64,000 bases of DNA, taken from positions 4,657,521 to 4,721,520 of the forward strand of contig NC_060235.2 of assembly GCF_021155775.2 (NCBI RefSeq), given 5' to 3'. Positions 37,018 to 48,452 of the stretch are shown here, piece after piece. Origin of the DNA: Neodiprion pinetum. Lineage: Eukaryota > Arthropoda > Insecta > Hymenoptera > Diprionidae. The first letter of the stretch is position 1; every line of letters starts with the position of its first letter. The notes under the pieces were generated by a model. The model saw nothing but the letters and a program-made list of their open reading frames with translations, did not search any database and had not been told where the DNA came from. Position numbers and translations under genes: made by a program.

Positions 37018-39055
37018 ATACCGGCTTTACCTTGGTAAAGGAGATTGCAATTTCCGGTGAATTCAATATCAGCAGTCGAATTCCGTGCACCGTGCGTATC
37101 GCTTTCACGTTTTGTTTATCTACATTTATAGTCCGCGGAATTGCGTCTTGTTCCCGCGTTCGCGATACGAGATACGCCCGCGCCGGTTTTTTTTTCTCCT
37201 TTGTTTTCTCTCTTTTTCCACGCAACAATTCGTAAAACGGGACTTGGCCAATTTGTCGTGGCGTTTGCGCTAGGAACGACTAGATGATCGGCCCTTTCGG
37301 CGCTGTTTTGGGTCTGAAATCTAGGCCGCGAGGTCGTCAACCCTCGGCCGATTCCATGCAGCCATGTTCTTAACAGAGTTTAAGACTGCAGTCCGTATAC
37401 CTATACGTATACAAACTCTCCTTTCTACACGTTCCCCGGTCGCTACCGATCACCGATATTACACTCTGCCGATCGCCGCCATTCCCGGTCATGCCGCGTT
37501 TCGTGCATCGCATCGCCGTTTTTGTTGTTTAATTATTGTTATTATATAATAAATTGTATTATTTAAATGGAACCGAGGCTGTCTTTGGGAATGCCAAGAG
37601 ACTTACAAAGCTCGAAAATTTCCGTAAAACCGTTTGAGCTTAAAAGAGACTTGTGAAATAAATTTATCGATCAGTTTTTGTGGGACGAATTTATCGCGAT
37701 AAAATATCAGTTATTTCACGACTTCGCGAACTTCGGTCGGACCTATGATTGTATTCGTATTCCATTTAAGAAACACCGTTTCGTGATTCAATTCCCGGAG
37801 GAGGTAAGAACGCGGAAGTGGTCATTGAATCCTTGACAAGGGTCGAGTTTTGGAGCCCAAGGAAAGGTTCGAAGCCGCTTGTCCGCTCGCTTTGGGGCTC
37901 CATAGAGATGAAATTCCCGCCTTTTTCGTTTGGCTATAACTCGGTGACCTGCGGAACTATTTCATCGGCGACTTAATTTTGGGGCCCAACTACCTGGCGC
38001 CCTGATCCCAAGGTTTACGGGGTCCAAGTCCCAAACGCATTTCCAAGAACCCGAATAGCCAAATTCCGTTGCGTCACGATCGATCGTTGCTGGCTTACTA
38101 GGAGTGAATTATACAGAAAAGCTTAAAAAGAGAGAGAAAGAGCATGAACTGGTTGCACCTCTTGATTGTCACTATAAACGAGAGTGGAGCGTGCAACACA
38201 ATCGTGGGATCGAACTGCACGCGACATTGCGCAGGGTCGTAATTATTCTTGACCGTTGCAGAGTCTCCGTTTTCCTCGAAAACCTTGCGGCTCTGTCATA
38301 GTAAACCCTGAATAAATATCCTCCTTTTTGGGTTAGAAAACCCCGATGCCGAAGAAGAGATTTCCGGTGACGATAAGGCCGTCGGAAGTAAACTTGAAGA
38401 TCTACGAGTACAAGTTCGTCGTCTTGTTCGCGGGGCAGCTGATATGATTCGATATTTCGAAAATGAAGTGAAATTTCGTGGTGCCATTCGCTCAAGAAAG
38501 TCGTTGATTTCACTGTTCGAAATCAAATTGTGGGACTGAAATATTCTTTGGAGTAAATGGAATCATCCCGAATCAATTGGAATCTCGTGACGCCGACTAA
38601 TAAGTTACTTGACAACCGTTTGAAGTCGTGGAATAATCGTCTTAAGTCAATCCGTCGAAATTCTATCGACTAAGAAATTTACAACGATTTTCTCAAAAGT
38701 CTAGATAATTTCCAGTGATTTTTTGTGGTCCTATCCAATCCGAAAATCGCCAATATCGGCGTTAGAAAATCATCGGGAGTCACCGTTGACATTGAAAATC
38801 AATGGACATCAACGATAATCGAATTCACAAGGTAGAAATTCACGATAATCGGTCGAAGTCAACGTTAAAAAATTGGAATCCAGACTTTGTTATATTCAAG
38901 TGAATGATCCTTGATCTCGAAGAAAACAAATGTTACTCTTCAGCCTTGTTCATTTTACTCTTAAGGCTTGTTTCCTCTGCCGTTGTTTCCGAAAATGAAT
39001 TTGGAAGTTTTTTGCGGGCGATCACCGGTTTCGAACTCGGTTTTTTTTTTTTTTC
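37018..39055. other. non-coding stretch
   Basis: Moderately GC-rich around 37120-37520 and 37800-38060, with short unrelated open frames on both strands. 38540-38900 holds many short degenerate TCAA/GATAATCG-like motifs without a clear period. No gene family recognised. Confidence 0.45.
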
Positions 39056-39059
39056 TTTC

Positions 39060-39490
39060 TTCTATCATTGGTTCGCGCGACACGCAAATGGGACACTCGT
39101 TTTCGCTCTCCGTACTCGCGACGATCACCACGGATCTTGGCCTGTGGGCCCAAGAGAAGCGGGCCTCTTTTCTCTGCCCAAAATTACAACTCCGAACCGG
39201 TTCTGACGTCATACGTGCAGGCGAAGGGCCCGGCTCTCAAACCGAAGGTGGACGAAGCGTGTAAGGTACATACAAGTTTGAGACTCGAACGAAACCGCGA
39301 GAGAAAGGAGGAATATTATATGGGCCCACGGTACGCGGTTCGAGCGGACCCGAATACTATTTTTAGAATCCGTCTGTGTGTACCAACCACCAGCGGGCTA
39401 ACAATGCTCGGTCCTTCGAGTGTGTACCCTAAACTCTTTCCAAGGCTCTCTTCGTTGCCCCGAGTGTTTGTTGCAGCCGATGTTTAACCA
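39060..39490. promoter_or_regulatory. GC-rich island with exact CRE palindrome
   Basis: About 430 bases of GC-richer, non-repetitive sequence containing TGACGTCA at 39204-39211 (exact CREB/ATF palindrome) and several GGGCCC/GGCCC motifs. A + strand frame is open from 39068 to 39487 but shows no recognisable domain. Candidate enhancer or promoter; an exon is possible. Confidence 0.3.
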
Positions 39491-39789
39491 CCGCTAATCA
39501 AATTACCAAAATTTTCCATAGCTACGTGATGTCCACTTACCATTATACCATGAAGCAAACACGCACACACTCGAAAAGCATCGCTTATCCCCCTCCGCTC
39601 CTCGCTGACTTCGTCAAGTATGCAACGTTGAGAAGAAAACTCGAACGGATGTATCGATTGGTTATCACGTCGTATCGCATTTGTAACAACATCGAATTCC
39701 AAACTGACGAGGAAGGTGTCCCAAGTCGATCGCTCAGATTTTATTTCTTTTTTAACATCTTATAGTAGACTGAAAACTAATCGACACGT

Positions 39790-40062
39790 ATTTTTTTTCA
39801 TCTGCCATTAAACAGTGTAAGGGTGTGAAACTACTTTTCAAAGTAAGGCACGTCGAGGGGTGATATTTGGCAGTTTCAACCGCAAGAACGTAACATTTTT
39901 TTAACCAATCCAACTGGAAAAGTATTCTCGTAACGAGAAACGAAAAATGTAGTTTTCTCAATTTAGAAAAAAAAAAAAAAAACTCCTACTTCTTTGGAGG
40001 GTGGTTTCACCCCGTCAAAGTGTTTAATGGCGGGTAAATTACTTTTGAATTCTGTTATTGAG
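39790..40062. mobile_element. palindromic element remnant
   Basis: The left block CTGCCATTAAACAGTG, then GGGTGTGAAACTAC, pairs with the reverse complement of GTGGTTTCACCCCGTC and TGTTTAATGGCGGG on the right. The arms are about 60 bp and imperfect; the interior is non-coding. It lies about 60 bp from MITE copy B. Confidence 0.5.
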
Positions 40063-40122
40063 GAAGGAAGTTTACGGCGTAACAGTGTACAGTTCGTCTT
40101 ATACTCAAGATCTTGATACTCT

Positions 40123-40551
40123 CACTGAGAAGAATTTCATTTGTTACAGTAACTAGAAAAATTCAGTAAAACAGCTATCGTTAATAAAACTGTTTGAATA
40201 ACGTTGGAATTACGAAAAACCTAAAAATTTTGCGCTATCGTCGATCCTTTTTTGGTTATTGCAACGCAAAATAAGTTTGTTCGGTTTACTCTACTTTTTT
40301 ATTTAAACAAGGCCTTAACGTCAATTTATTCTTGCACAGGCGTTAAATTTTCGCAACAGTTGCAAGAAAATATAGCAACAGCGATCGTAATGAGAAGGAA
40401 TAGCAACGGATACCAGACTTTCCGGCAACAGCTATAAAACTAATATTCGTTTTCTACCTGGAACTATATTTTTCGATTGTGCTGAAGAATGAAAATAGTT
40501 AAGGACTAACCTAAGGTAAGGGGTAACGGGAACTAAAAATTTCTCTCAGTG
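40123..40551 (-). mobile_element. CACTGAGA-family MITE, copy B
   Basis: Inverted relative to copies A and C. Ends CACTGAGAAGAATTTCATTT and TAAAAATTTCTCTCAGTG, flanked by CT on both sides (40121-40122 and 40552-40553). At 429 bp it is one of the two longest copies. The open frame 40252-40437 is internal to the element and not a gene. Confidence 0.9.
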
Positions 40552-40553
40552 CT

Positions 40554-42665
40554 GTAAAGATTTCCTCCATCGCTTTTATCCGATGAATTATAAGCACGAA
40601 CGTTGGTATTTGTGGTGGGCAGGTATAAAGTACCTAGTTTCACCTTTCACGGGTGAGTTTGCCGTCGATGTTGTTCGTTAGAAATGTTTCACCGTTTTCA
40701 CGACTGCGGTGCCGACGGAACGCGGTTTTACCATTATGATTAATTGCCCACTATTGGTAGCAATCGATCCCTGAAAACGATAAATAAAAATAAATAAATA
40801 AATAAAAATAGAGAAGGGGAGATTGGTTCTGTCGGTCCGGTTACCCGTTTGCAATTAGTGAACATTATCAACTTTCCCGTGTCTGTTGTAAAAAGTCAGT
40901 GTGTAGGTTTTCGCTACACGTAGGTACACCCATACACATCGGCATCGTTACTCTACGGTCAGGAATGACTTATCGACGCTCTAAATCATTTCCTTTTCAC
41001 ATTACTTATAACATGTTGTACCTACTGCAGTTTGTACTTTGTATCGTATTATAATACAGGCATTTCACACGGTTCGCCGCGTGTTCGGACTTCACTTTCA
41101 TATTATTATAAGTAGTTACCAGAATCAACCCACACGCTTCCAGTTTCATCGGTAAACCCTTTCAACTCGATATTTTTGCCTGAATTTTGTTACTCGGGCA
41201 GGTTTTTGGGGTCGCTGATCACGGATCTGAGATCAAAATTTGATCATTTATAAATCCAAGATGGCGGATCCAGTAAAACAGATGCAGAATCGAATAAACT
41301 TGGAACCAAAAATTCGATGATCCTGGACGAAACTTGTTACGTACTTCCGTATTTTATTAGCCGTATCGAAGTAACGAAGATCTTTCGAAGTGGCAAATGA
41401 ACTGTGATGAGGCTAGGACACGGTGGTATTTGAGGTTAAATTTCACGCCGTGATTTCTTGCAGGCGATGCAGACGACGAGGTCCAGCAGCGGAATTACTC
41501 GACGCAGTCTCGTCGACAACATTCGACAAGAATCTTACCGGCAGGCCTCGCCTTGGCGAGGAAAGGCTTCGGGCATTCGGTACGCGTAAGTACTTAGCTG
41601 CATACTTGCCTGCATATTAAATGCCCCTCGGGCTTCCGTTCTATCCTCATCCATAGATCTCCGAGCAGAGCTGCTTCAATTTCATAGATAAGCTATCGGC
41701 TCTGGCGGTACGAAAACGAATTAACTTTGACAGATGGAGAACTCGGTGTTTCGGTTTGTATCGATCATCGACAAGGTTGATCAGTTGCTGCGGGGAAATG
41801 AAAGGATTACAATACCGTGGACGGTTGAATAAAAATGCCAGGGGCTTCGAGTTGATTCGAAATATTATTCGGCTAAAATTGCTTACTCTCGATTTAGAAG
41901 AATGATTGTTTCCTCGAGATTTTAGGCAACCGCCAACGATCGACGAACCGAAGTGCAGTTTCCCGCGTTTTTTCGCACCTTACAAATCACACCTGTGAAC
42001 GATGCATTTTTTTCCTTATTCATCTCGTTGCACCGCGTAGATCCAATTTTTGGATCGGCATTCTTCTCTCAAGAATTTACGTAAGGTCTTGCCTGTCTGC
42101 GGTGCTGCTCATGCTCCTTTTGTGTACACAACACTGTGTACACATGTACATGGACGAAAGCGTGCATGCCAAGAGGAGAGCTTGAAAATCTGGCTAAAAT
42201 AAGAAAGGACCCGAGTGCGCATCCCCGGCGAGGGTAAAAAGATAAAATAAAAAAGTAAGGCGAGTATAAGACAAAAATATTTTCAGACGTCGAGAAGAGC
42301 GAAGGGAAGTAGAGACTAACTTTCTCCCCACGCGTTGAGGCAAGTGCAAAGTAAAACAAACGTCCTCTGTATTTTTTATTTTTGTCCTCTTGCTTTTTTT
42401 GTCATTTTTTTATTTTTTTTCTTTTTTTTCATTTTTCACTTCATCTTTTTCGTTTTTTCTCGTGAAACGAAATTATACTCAAGCCACTCGCGTAACGTTG
42501 CAAGGTCGAGGAATTCCTAAACTTACACATTCGTTACATTATGCACATCGCATCCAACGGGCATTCCACCCCAAAATGTCCCCACGATTTTCTTCCGGAC
42601 TGTTGCCGATCTTTTTCTTACTTTTTTTCTCATTTACATTTTTGTTTTGTACCATATCTGTCGAT
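40554..42665. other. non-coding stretch
   Basis: No gene recognised. A (TAAA)n run lies at 40782-40809. A CCAAGATGGCGGATCC block near 41260 resembles a YY1/Pho core (AAGATGGCGG) and could also be part of a repeat. 42370-42450 is T-rich. Confidence 0.45.
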
Positions 42666-42669
42666 TATA

Positions 42670-42905
42670 CAGTTTTCAGATATTTTTTGATAACGATGAA
42701 ATTTCTTCTCCGATCGGATACCTGAATAATCGTTTTTGAAACACCGATTTTTATTGAACCGATTTTTTCGTACCGATTATTATTTCAACTATCGTTTTAA
42801 TTGCGATAAATTTACGCTACGATCGCGTACCTGTATAATCGTTTTGGAAATATCGATTTTTATTGAACCGATTTTTTTCGTACCAATTATTATTGATCGA
42901 ATTTT
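42670..42905. repeat. tandem duplication, period about 110 bp
   Basis: TAATCGTTTT, then GAAA, then CGATTTTTATTGAACCGATT and TTTTCGTACC starts at 42726 and again near 42836. Two units plus a partial third upstream (GATCGGATACCTG and GATCGCGTACCTG mark the unit joint). Non-coding. Confidence 0.8.
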
Positions 42906-43685
42906 CGATCTTCCGAATATCTAGTACATATGTTTAACATGTATTCCACGTTGAATATTACACAGTGTTGAGCAATTATCAAGTATTCATACACAAGATA
43001 ATATCGTCACAATTTTCGTAGAGCCAAAGTTTTTCATGGCGAAAATGTATTGATTTTTCGACATATCAATGGACCGTGAAAATAGTAATCAATTTTGGGT
43101 GCAGTGAAATTTCGTGCCATATATTTCTGATCTTTTCCTCGACGATCGTCGGTGGGGGAAAAAAAGTCCAGAACGGGCGAACAAACTAAAAAATAATTTA
43201 ACCATATGCCGATTATTGCACCGATCAATCCTGACTGGTTACGATAATTATTACACAAACGTCTCATTGTCGCAAATGAAGTTTTCCGCAATGTTGCAGA
43301 GATCCGTAATAACTACGGACGTTGCGCTAACGATCGGTTCATTAAATATAGACATTTGTACGTATATAGTTACGTACGTACGTTATATCGCCATATCCGA
43401 CGCACGTTGTGCAATGTATTATACATATAAATAAAAAAGAACATCACTGCGGTATTCCGTGCATTCGTTTGTTCAACAATATCTAAACACGATGCTCAGT
43501 GATCTGGAAATGTTCTTAAATTTTGCTTGTCGTTGAAAAGTCTTGGAAACTATCCTTGAATTTTTCTTGTGTCCCGGAAATATTATATTTTTAACGCCCT
43601 CTTAATACCGGATACTGTGCTGAATGATTTTCTATTCTGCAAAAGAATTTTACACGTATTGTCAAGGATTGAGAATGCAATTGGC

Positions 43686-43866
43686 GAAAGTCGTCCAGGA
43701 CCGCAAAGTAATGTAACTTGCCTGACACCGGAATCACGATAAAATTTAATCTCAAGTATAGTTTGACCTAATTTTTCAGGTCATGGTAATTTGCGTTTGA
43801 GATTATTAGCACGATTCTGGTGTCGGGAAAATTGCATGCTTCTACGGTTCTGAATGACTTACACCA
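43686..43866. mobile_element. palindromic element remnant, about 180 bp
   Basis: Left blocks AAGTCGTCCAGGACCG and GACACCGGAATCACG pair with the reverse complement of CGTGCTAATAATCTC-type sequence, GACACCAGAATCGTG and AGTCATTCAGAACCG on the right. The centre lies near 43778. No coding capacity; family unknown. Confidence 0.55.
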
Positions 43867-44530
43867 CTTGCATCGTCAACGAGGGGAATATAACTCGTTG
43901 AATTGACGTGTCGATAGATTTGCGAATTGATTCTAATTAACCTGAATTAACGCGATCGTAACTGAATTAATGAGAATAAAATGAATTATTAAAAATTAAC
44001 TAAAATAATGAATATTAACTGAGTATTAACTAAGATATGAAAAAGTAAGACAAGTTGATTCGAATCAATATCGATTCGTGCGAGAATTAATTGTTTAAGA
44101 GAGGAAAAGAAACATTACAGAGAAATGAGAAAAATTAGTATCCATCAACGCTAAGTACGTGCAAAAGAATAAATTGAAATTCTTTGAAACTCGTCTGAAT
44201 TAAAAATTAACGATCGAGAATTATATTGAAATGAATTGAGTTGAATCGAAGAAATCGATCCGATTGTGAATAGAAAAAAATTGATTAAAAATAAAAAATA
44301 AAAAAAAAAATAAAAAATTCGCGTTGAATTCTATGAAATGAATTCAACTAAAAAAAAAAAAAATCTCGATGTTATTTTCCCCCCTTCGTTCTCAACCCCT
44401 CTGACAGGACGTGTGTGTAATAGCTGGGTTTATATAGCTTCTAGTAATCTGTGACTCACGTAGTCTCCCGGTTTGAATCATACGACTTATGAAATACGTG
44501 AAAAAAAAAAAAAAAAAAAAAGAACGGGCA
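43867..44530. other. AT-rich non-coding stretch
   Basis: Dominated by GAATTAA/AAAATTA-like words and A runs (44500-44521). No gene recognised. Confidence 0.5.
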
Positions 44531-44600
44531 GCTAATCTTGGCCATGTTTGATTACAACGTCCTCTGCGGAAGAAACGCAATTTTTCACTTGGCGGGACAC

Positions 44601-44610
44601 ACGGTGGCGC
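44601..44610 (+). promoter_or_regulatory. CTCF-like core motif
   Basis: ACGGTGGCGC, followed by CCAGAAGGCAG, resembles a CTCF site with an adjacent half-site. It lies at the left edge of a GC-richer block. Candidate only. Confidence 0.25.
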
Positions 44611-44848
44611 TCCAGAAGGCAGTTCTGTTCTCATGCATATCTCTCAATTCTCTCAACTCCCTCCAAACACGCCGCATAACCGCGATACGAATGCAATATC
44701 GACAACACCAAAAATCCACTCGTCACAACCGCGACGACGCGACGAACATTCGAAATGCTTCACGCAAACGCATGCGGGAGGGACTCTCAAGCAAGGTTGC
44801 ACGCATCCGATGCAGAAACGCGATGCGTGCCTCCTCTCCCCCTTCACC

Positions 44849-44993
44849 CTCTCTCTCTCTCTCTCTCTCTCTCTCCTCCTCCTCCTCCTCCTCCTCCTCC
44901 TCCTCCCCTCCTTCAATCTCTTCCCCTCTCTTCGGCCGCTGCAATGCACCGCCAAATGCAACACCAGGGTCAGGCTTTCTTCCTCTCTCTCTC

Positions 44994-45029
<36 letters not shown>

Positions 45030-45034
45030 CCTCG
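44849..45034 (+). repeat. (CT)n-(CTC)n-(CT)n microsatellite cluster
   Basis: (CT)n at 44849-44874 runs into (CTC)n to about 44906; after about 75 unique bases a second (CT)n with TTT interruptions occupies 44982-45034. The long open frames that cover this region (Ser-Leu, Arg-Glu, Glu-Glu repeats) are translations of the microsatellites. Confidence 0.9.
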
Positions 45035-45192
45035 CTCTCGGATGCGCAGTACGCTTTACTTTTAACCTTGGACGTGTCCTCTGCCCGCCTCGACCGCACC
45101 CACTCAGAGTTTCTCACACAACGATTGCATCGCGTGAAATGCGTTTGTGTGAGGGGGACACGCCTGCATCTGCATCCCTTCAGCACCGCCTT

Positions 45193-45212
45193 GTATATAT
45201 ATATATATATAT
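45193..45212 (+). repeat. (TA)n microsatellite
   Basis: Ten TA units. Confidence 0.85.
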
Positions 45213-45777
45213 GTATGCACGCATACACGGAAAACGCGTCATCGCCAAACGCTGCAACGTGACTATAAGAGCGACGTTACGTATACAATGCGTGAATCCA
45301 TTCAACGCTGATCATCTCGTAAGCAGCACCGGCCGGTGCACGATGCGTTGTACGTTGCATATCCCTCCCCCCCTCTCTCGCCGTTCTTTACGGTGCATCT
45401 GCACCGAGACGCGATTTTCCCGCCAATTTTCACGCATCGCAATTTTTTTTATTTATTACGTATTTTTTGCAACCGTTTGTTACGTATCGTCGGAACGACG
45501 GGGGTTTACGGATTTCAGATGGCAGCAGCGATACGTCGCGAAGTTTGTTCTTCGTTATCGTTTGTTGTTTTTGTTGTTTCTTTTTTTTCTCTCGAGCGTA
45601 TATTAATTATACACGTACACCCGTCGTTAATGACGAATCCGCTTTGAATTTTTCCAACCCCTCTCTCACCAATCGTATAGAGAAAAATATCCTCCCGCGG
45701 CTGATGGTTGCAATTTTTCCTGCTTGGGTAAACTAAAAGTATGATTTTAATTTTGCGACCTCGGTCGCGATGAGAAA

Positions 45778-45808
<31 letters not shown>

Positions 45809-46391
45809 AAGAAAAGAAGAAGAATAAGAAGAAGAAGAAAAAAGATGGCAACAATTTTTCTCACTTCTAAATCACTACATGTACTATATGTACCGAAAAA
45901 TCGTATATTTTATCACCAAACTGCAATAATTCTATACTGCAAAAAATTTTTTCGTCACCGTGCACTCGCCGAACTTTTTAAGCTCGTTCGGTTTACGCGT
46001 ACGCGAGACCTCGTGACCGAAGTACATATAATGCAATACATATATGCATACGTATATACACATACGCATGTATAAGTGTCGTATAATGTGGGTGAGAATG
46101 TCAAACGCAAGAATCGTAAAACCTGATTGCGTTATACGGTCCGTATAATTTACCAATCACGGGGGAAAAAAAAAAAAAAAAATTCCGATTGCGCGTACGG
46201 GATATGCAATGCTATACATATAGTTACAGTTTGATTTGCGGGAATTGTTTTTCGGCAAGCCGGACGAATATATAATATGTGTTTTATGACGTGTCGGAGC
46301 GTCAAATATCCATTTGAGGATCAGCCGCTCAGTCGAGGAATTCGATTGCTATGCTCTCAACCGGTCGGGCTTCGAGTTATCTCCCCTTCCC

Positions 46392-46432
<41 letters not shown>

Positions 46433-47160
46433 CTATTTCTTTCTTTTTCTCCCCTTATCGCCGTCTCTTTCTCTCCAACTGATCCAACTAGAGAGGCTAT
46501 TTTTGGTTCGCTTGAAAATCGAACCAGGAGCAGGTACAACTACGGTACACGATCGAACGTATCGGATTGTGGGTCGTAAGTGGATTTGAAGTTCATTCGA
46601 TGACCGGATAAAATTAGTCTGCGAAAAGAACGAAAGGAAATAAAAATATTGACACACGTACGTTAAATTTAACAATTTTTCAAGTCGTTCAGTCATGTAG
46701 GTCAATTCCAGGGTCAATCTATATTCTTTGTTGAAAATTGAGATAACTGTTTGCGTAGGTAGTTGAAGGTAGAATTTTTAGAACCTATCGATCGGGCAAA
46801 ATTCGTCTGGCTGTGAGAAAGAATAAACCTAAACATTTTTCTTAATTAAATTGTTCGTAAATATCGATGTAAAAAATTTGCAAATTTATTTCTCACGTTC
46901 GCTGAAACATCCGACATTCAACATACGGGACATCACACGTCAATTGTTGTGTCAGGGAAGATTTATCAAACCCTGGCACGTGAAAAAAAAACAAAAATCA
47001 AAACTACCAAAAAAAATTATTAGCCAGTTAAAAAATTAATTAACAATTACCGTTCTGCCCGCACACTTCAATTTTGGTTGGAATATTTTTGCTTCAGGTC
47101 AAAGAATTTGTGTAATTATTTTCAAAATATCATCGTTCAAGGAGCTCTGTGTATGCCCGG
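45213..47160. other. non-coding stretch with simple repeats
   Basis: 45213-45420 is GC-richer. A poly(A)/AAGAA tract lies at 45779-45842 and a (CT)n run at 46394-46428. No domain was recognised in any open frame. Confidence 0.45.
46394..46428 (+). repeat. (CT)n microsatellite
   Basis: About 17 CT units. Confidence 0.9.
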
Positions 47161-47191
47161 GAGGGTAGAAAAAATCTGAAAAGTAATCGGA

Positions 47192-47554
47192 ATGGTTTTC
47201 GGAGTTGGTAAAAACAAATCCAAGATGGTGGGTGTCGAGACTCTCGTCGAATCGACGCGGAATGCCCCATATACGTATTTCGAGAGGGAATATTATAAAT
47301 TGACTCATAATATATGCGATGCGGTTGTTATTGCTTTCGCCGGTTTGATAGCGGAGTTATTCCGAGGCACGGAATCGCCGTGCTGCGGTGCATTTATGCA
47401 GTTGCAGTTGCATTCGCGATTGCTAAACGCGTTTCAGGGTGTGGGTAAAGGAGATTTCATTCGTGTGAGGGAGGACGAGCTACGCGTCGTGCATAACATA
47501 GATATGAATTTGCATGTATTTTTATCTTTTGCAGTAGCTTATGAGCTAGGCTAA
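47192..47554 (+). other. unassigned 120-codon open frame
   Basis: It opens with ATG and ends in TAA and, unlike most frames in the window, is free of microsatellite translation. It begins MVFGVGKNKSKMVGVETLVE, has a hydrophobic stretch at residues 44-55 (AVVIAFAGLIAEL) and a CC pair near residue 65. No family is recognised, and no splice or promoter signal supports it. It could be a lineage-specific small protein, an exon, part of a decayed element, or chance. Confidence 0.18.
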
Positions 47555-47630
47555 AAATACATTTTTCCACATACATTAATTACGCACGAGTGTTGATTTT
47601 CGAATTGTTGCATTTTATACATTTCTCCCA

Positions 47631-48020
47631 GTGACGGCCAGTGGCTAACAATAATCGATGAATCGATTAATCGAGTCCACAAGAATAATCGAACACGACT
47701 CGATTGAATCGGTAAAAATTCATCGATTATTTCGTACTTTTTTTAAACGGTGGATTTGAAATCAAAATTTCGTAAATTTCAGTACGTGGTCTTAATAGCG
47801 GAAAAGTTTTTTCATAATTTGTTGTTTTATTAAAAATATTTTTCAATTTCAGGTGAAAATATTCATTCATCTTTCATTTATTGTATCGGATAGGTACTTT
47901 GCGAGTGAGACAGTGATAATAATTGATATTTTAATGCGTCGTTCGCGGGATCGAGTTTGAAAAATAATCGATTATACTCGATTAATCTGGAAAAAATGAT
48001 GGATTATTCTTGGTTGTTCT
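47631..48020. mobile_element. possible hAT-like fragment
   Basis: Starts near CAGTGGCTAAC and is dense in ATCGAT/ATTAATCGA words (AATAATCGATGAATCGATTA at 47651, an inverted version near 47965). Subterminal TCGATTAATCG clusters next to a CAGTG end are typical of hAT elements. The opposite end is not found. MITE copy C lies about 30 bp further on. Confidence 0.3.
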
Positions 48021-48050
48021 TATCACGTATATCTCTCGCATCATACGCTA

Positions 48051-48450
48051 CACTGAGAGAAATTTTTATTTCCGGTTACCGCTCAGTCCTTAATTATTTT
48101 CATTTTTTTACCACAATCGAAGAATATAGTTCTAGGTAGAAAATGAAAATTAGTTTTCTAGCCGTTGCCGGAAATTCTAGTATTCGTTACTATCCTTTCT
48201 CATTACGATCGCTTTTGCTATATTTTCTTGCAACTGTTGCGAAAATTTAACGCCTGTGCAACGATAAACTGACGTTAAAGCCTTGTTTAACTAAAAATGT
48301 AGAGTAAACCTCACAAACTGATTTCGCGTTGCAAAATGGTTAGGCGTACCTCGTTTTTCGTAATTCCAACAATATTCAAACAGTGTTTTCAACGAATCCC
48401 GTTTTACTCAATTTTTCTAGTTACTGTAGCAAATGAAATTTTTCTCAGTG
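48051..48450 (+). mobile_element. CACTGAGA-family MITE, copy C
   Basis: Perfect ends CACTGAGAGAAATTTTTAT and GAAATTTTTCTCAGTG, flanked by TA on both sides (48049-48050 and 48451-48452). It is 400 bp and collinear with copies A, B and D, with a short internal gap near the GCGCAAAAT region. Non-coding. Confidence 0.9.
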
Positions 48451-48452
48451 TA

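Noticed and set aside
39846..39868. TAAGGCACG match to the start of miR-124
   Set aside because: Only nine bases match, the rest of the mature sequence differs and the region belongs to a palindromic repeat arm rather than a miRNA hairpin.
44633..45606. Long overlapping open frames on both strands (up to 283 codons)
   Set aside because: They translate (CT)n and (CTC)n microsatellites into Ser-Leu, Pro, Arg-Glu and Glu repeats; no domain and no consistent frame.
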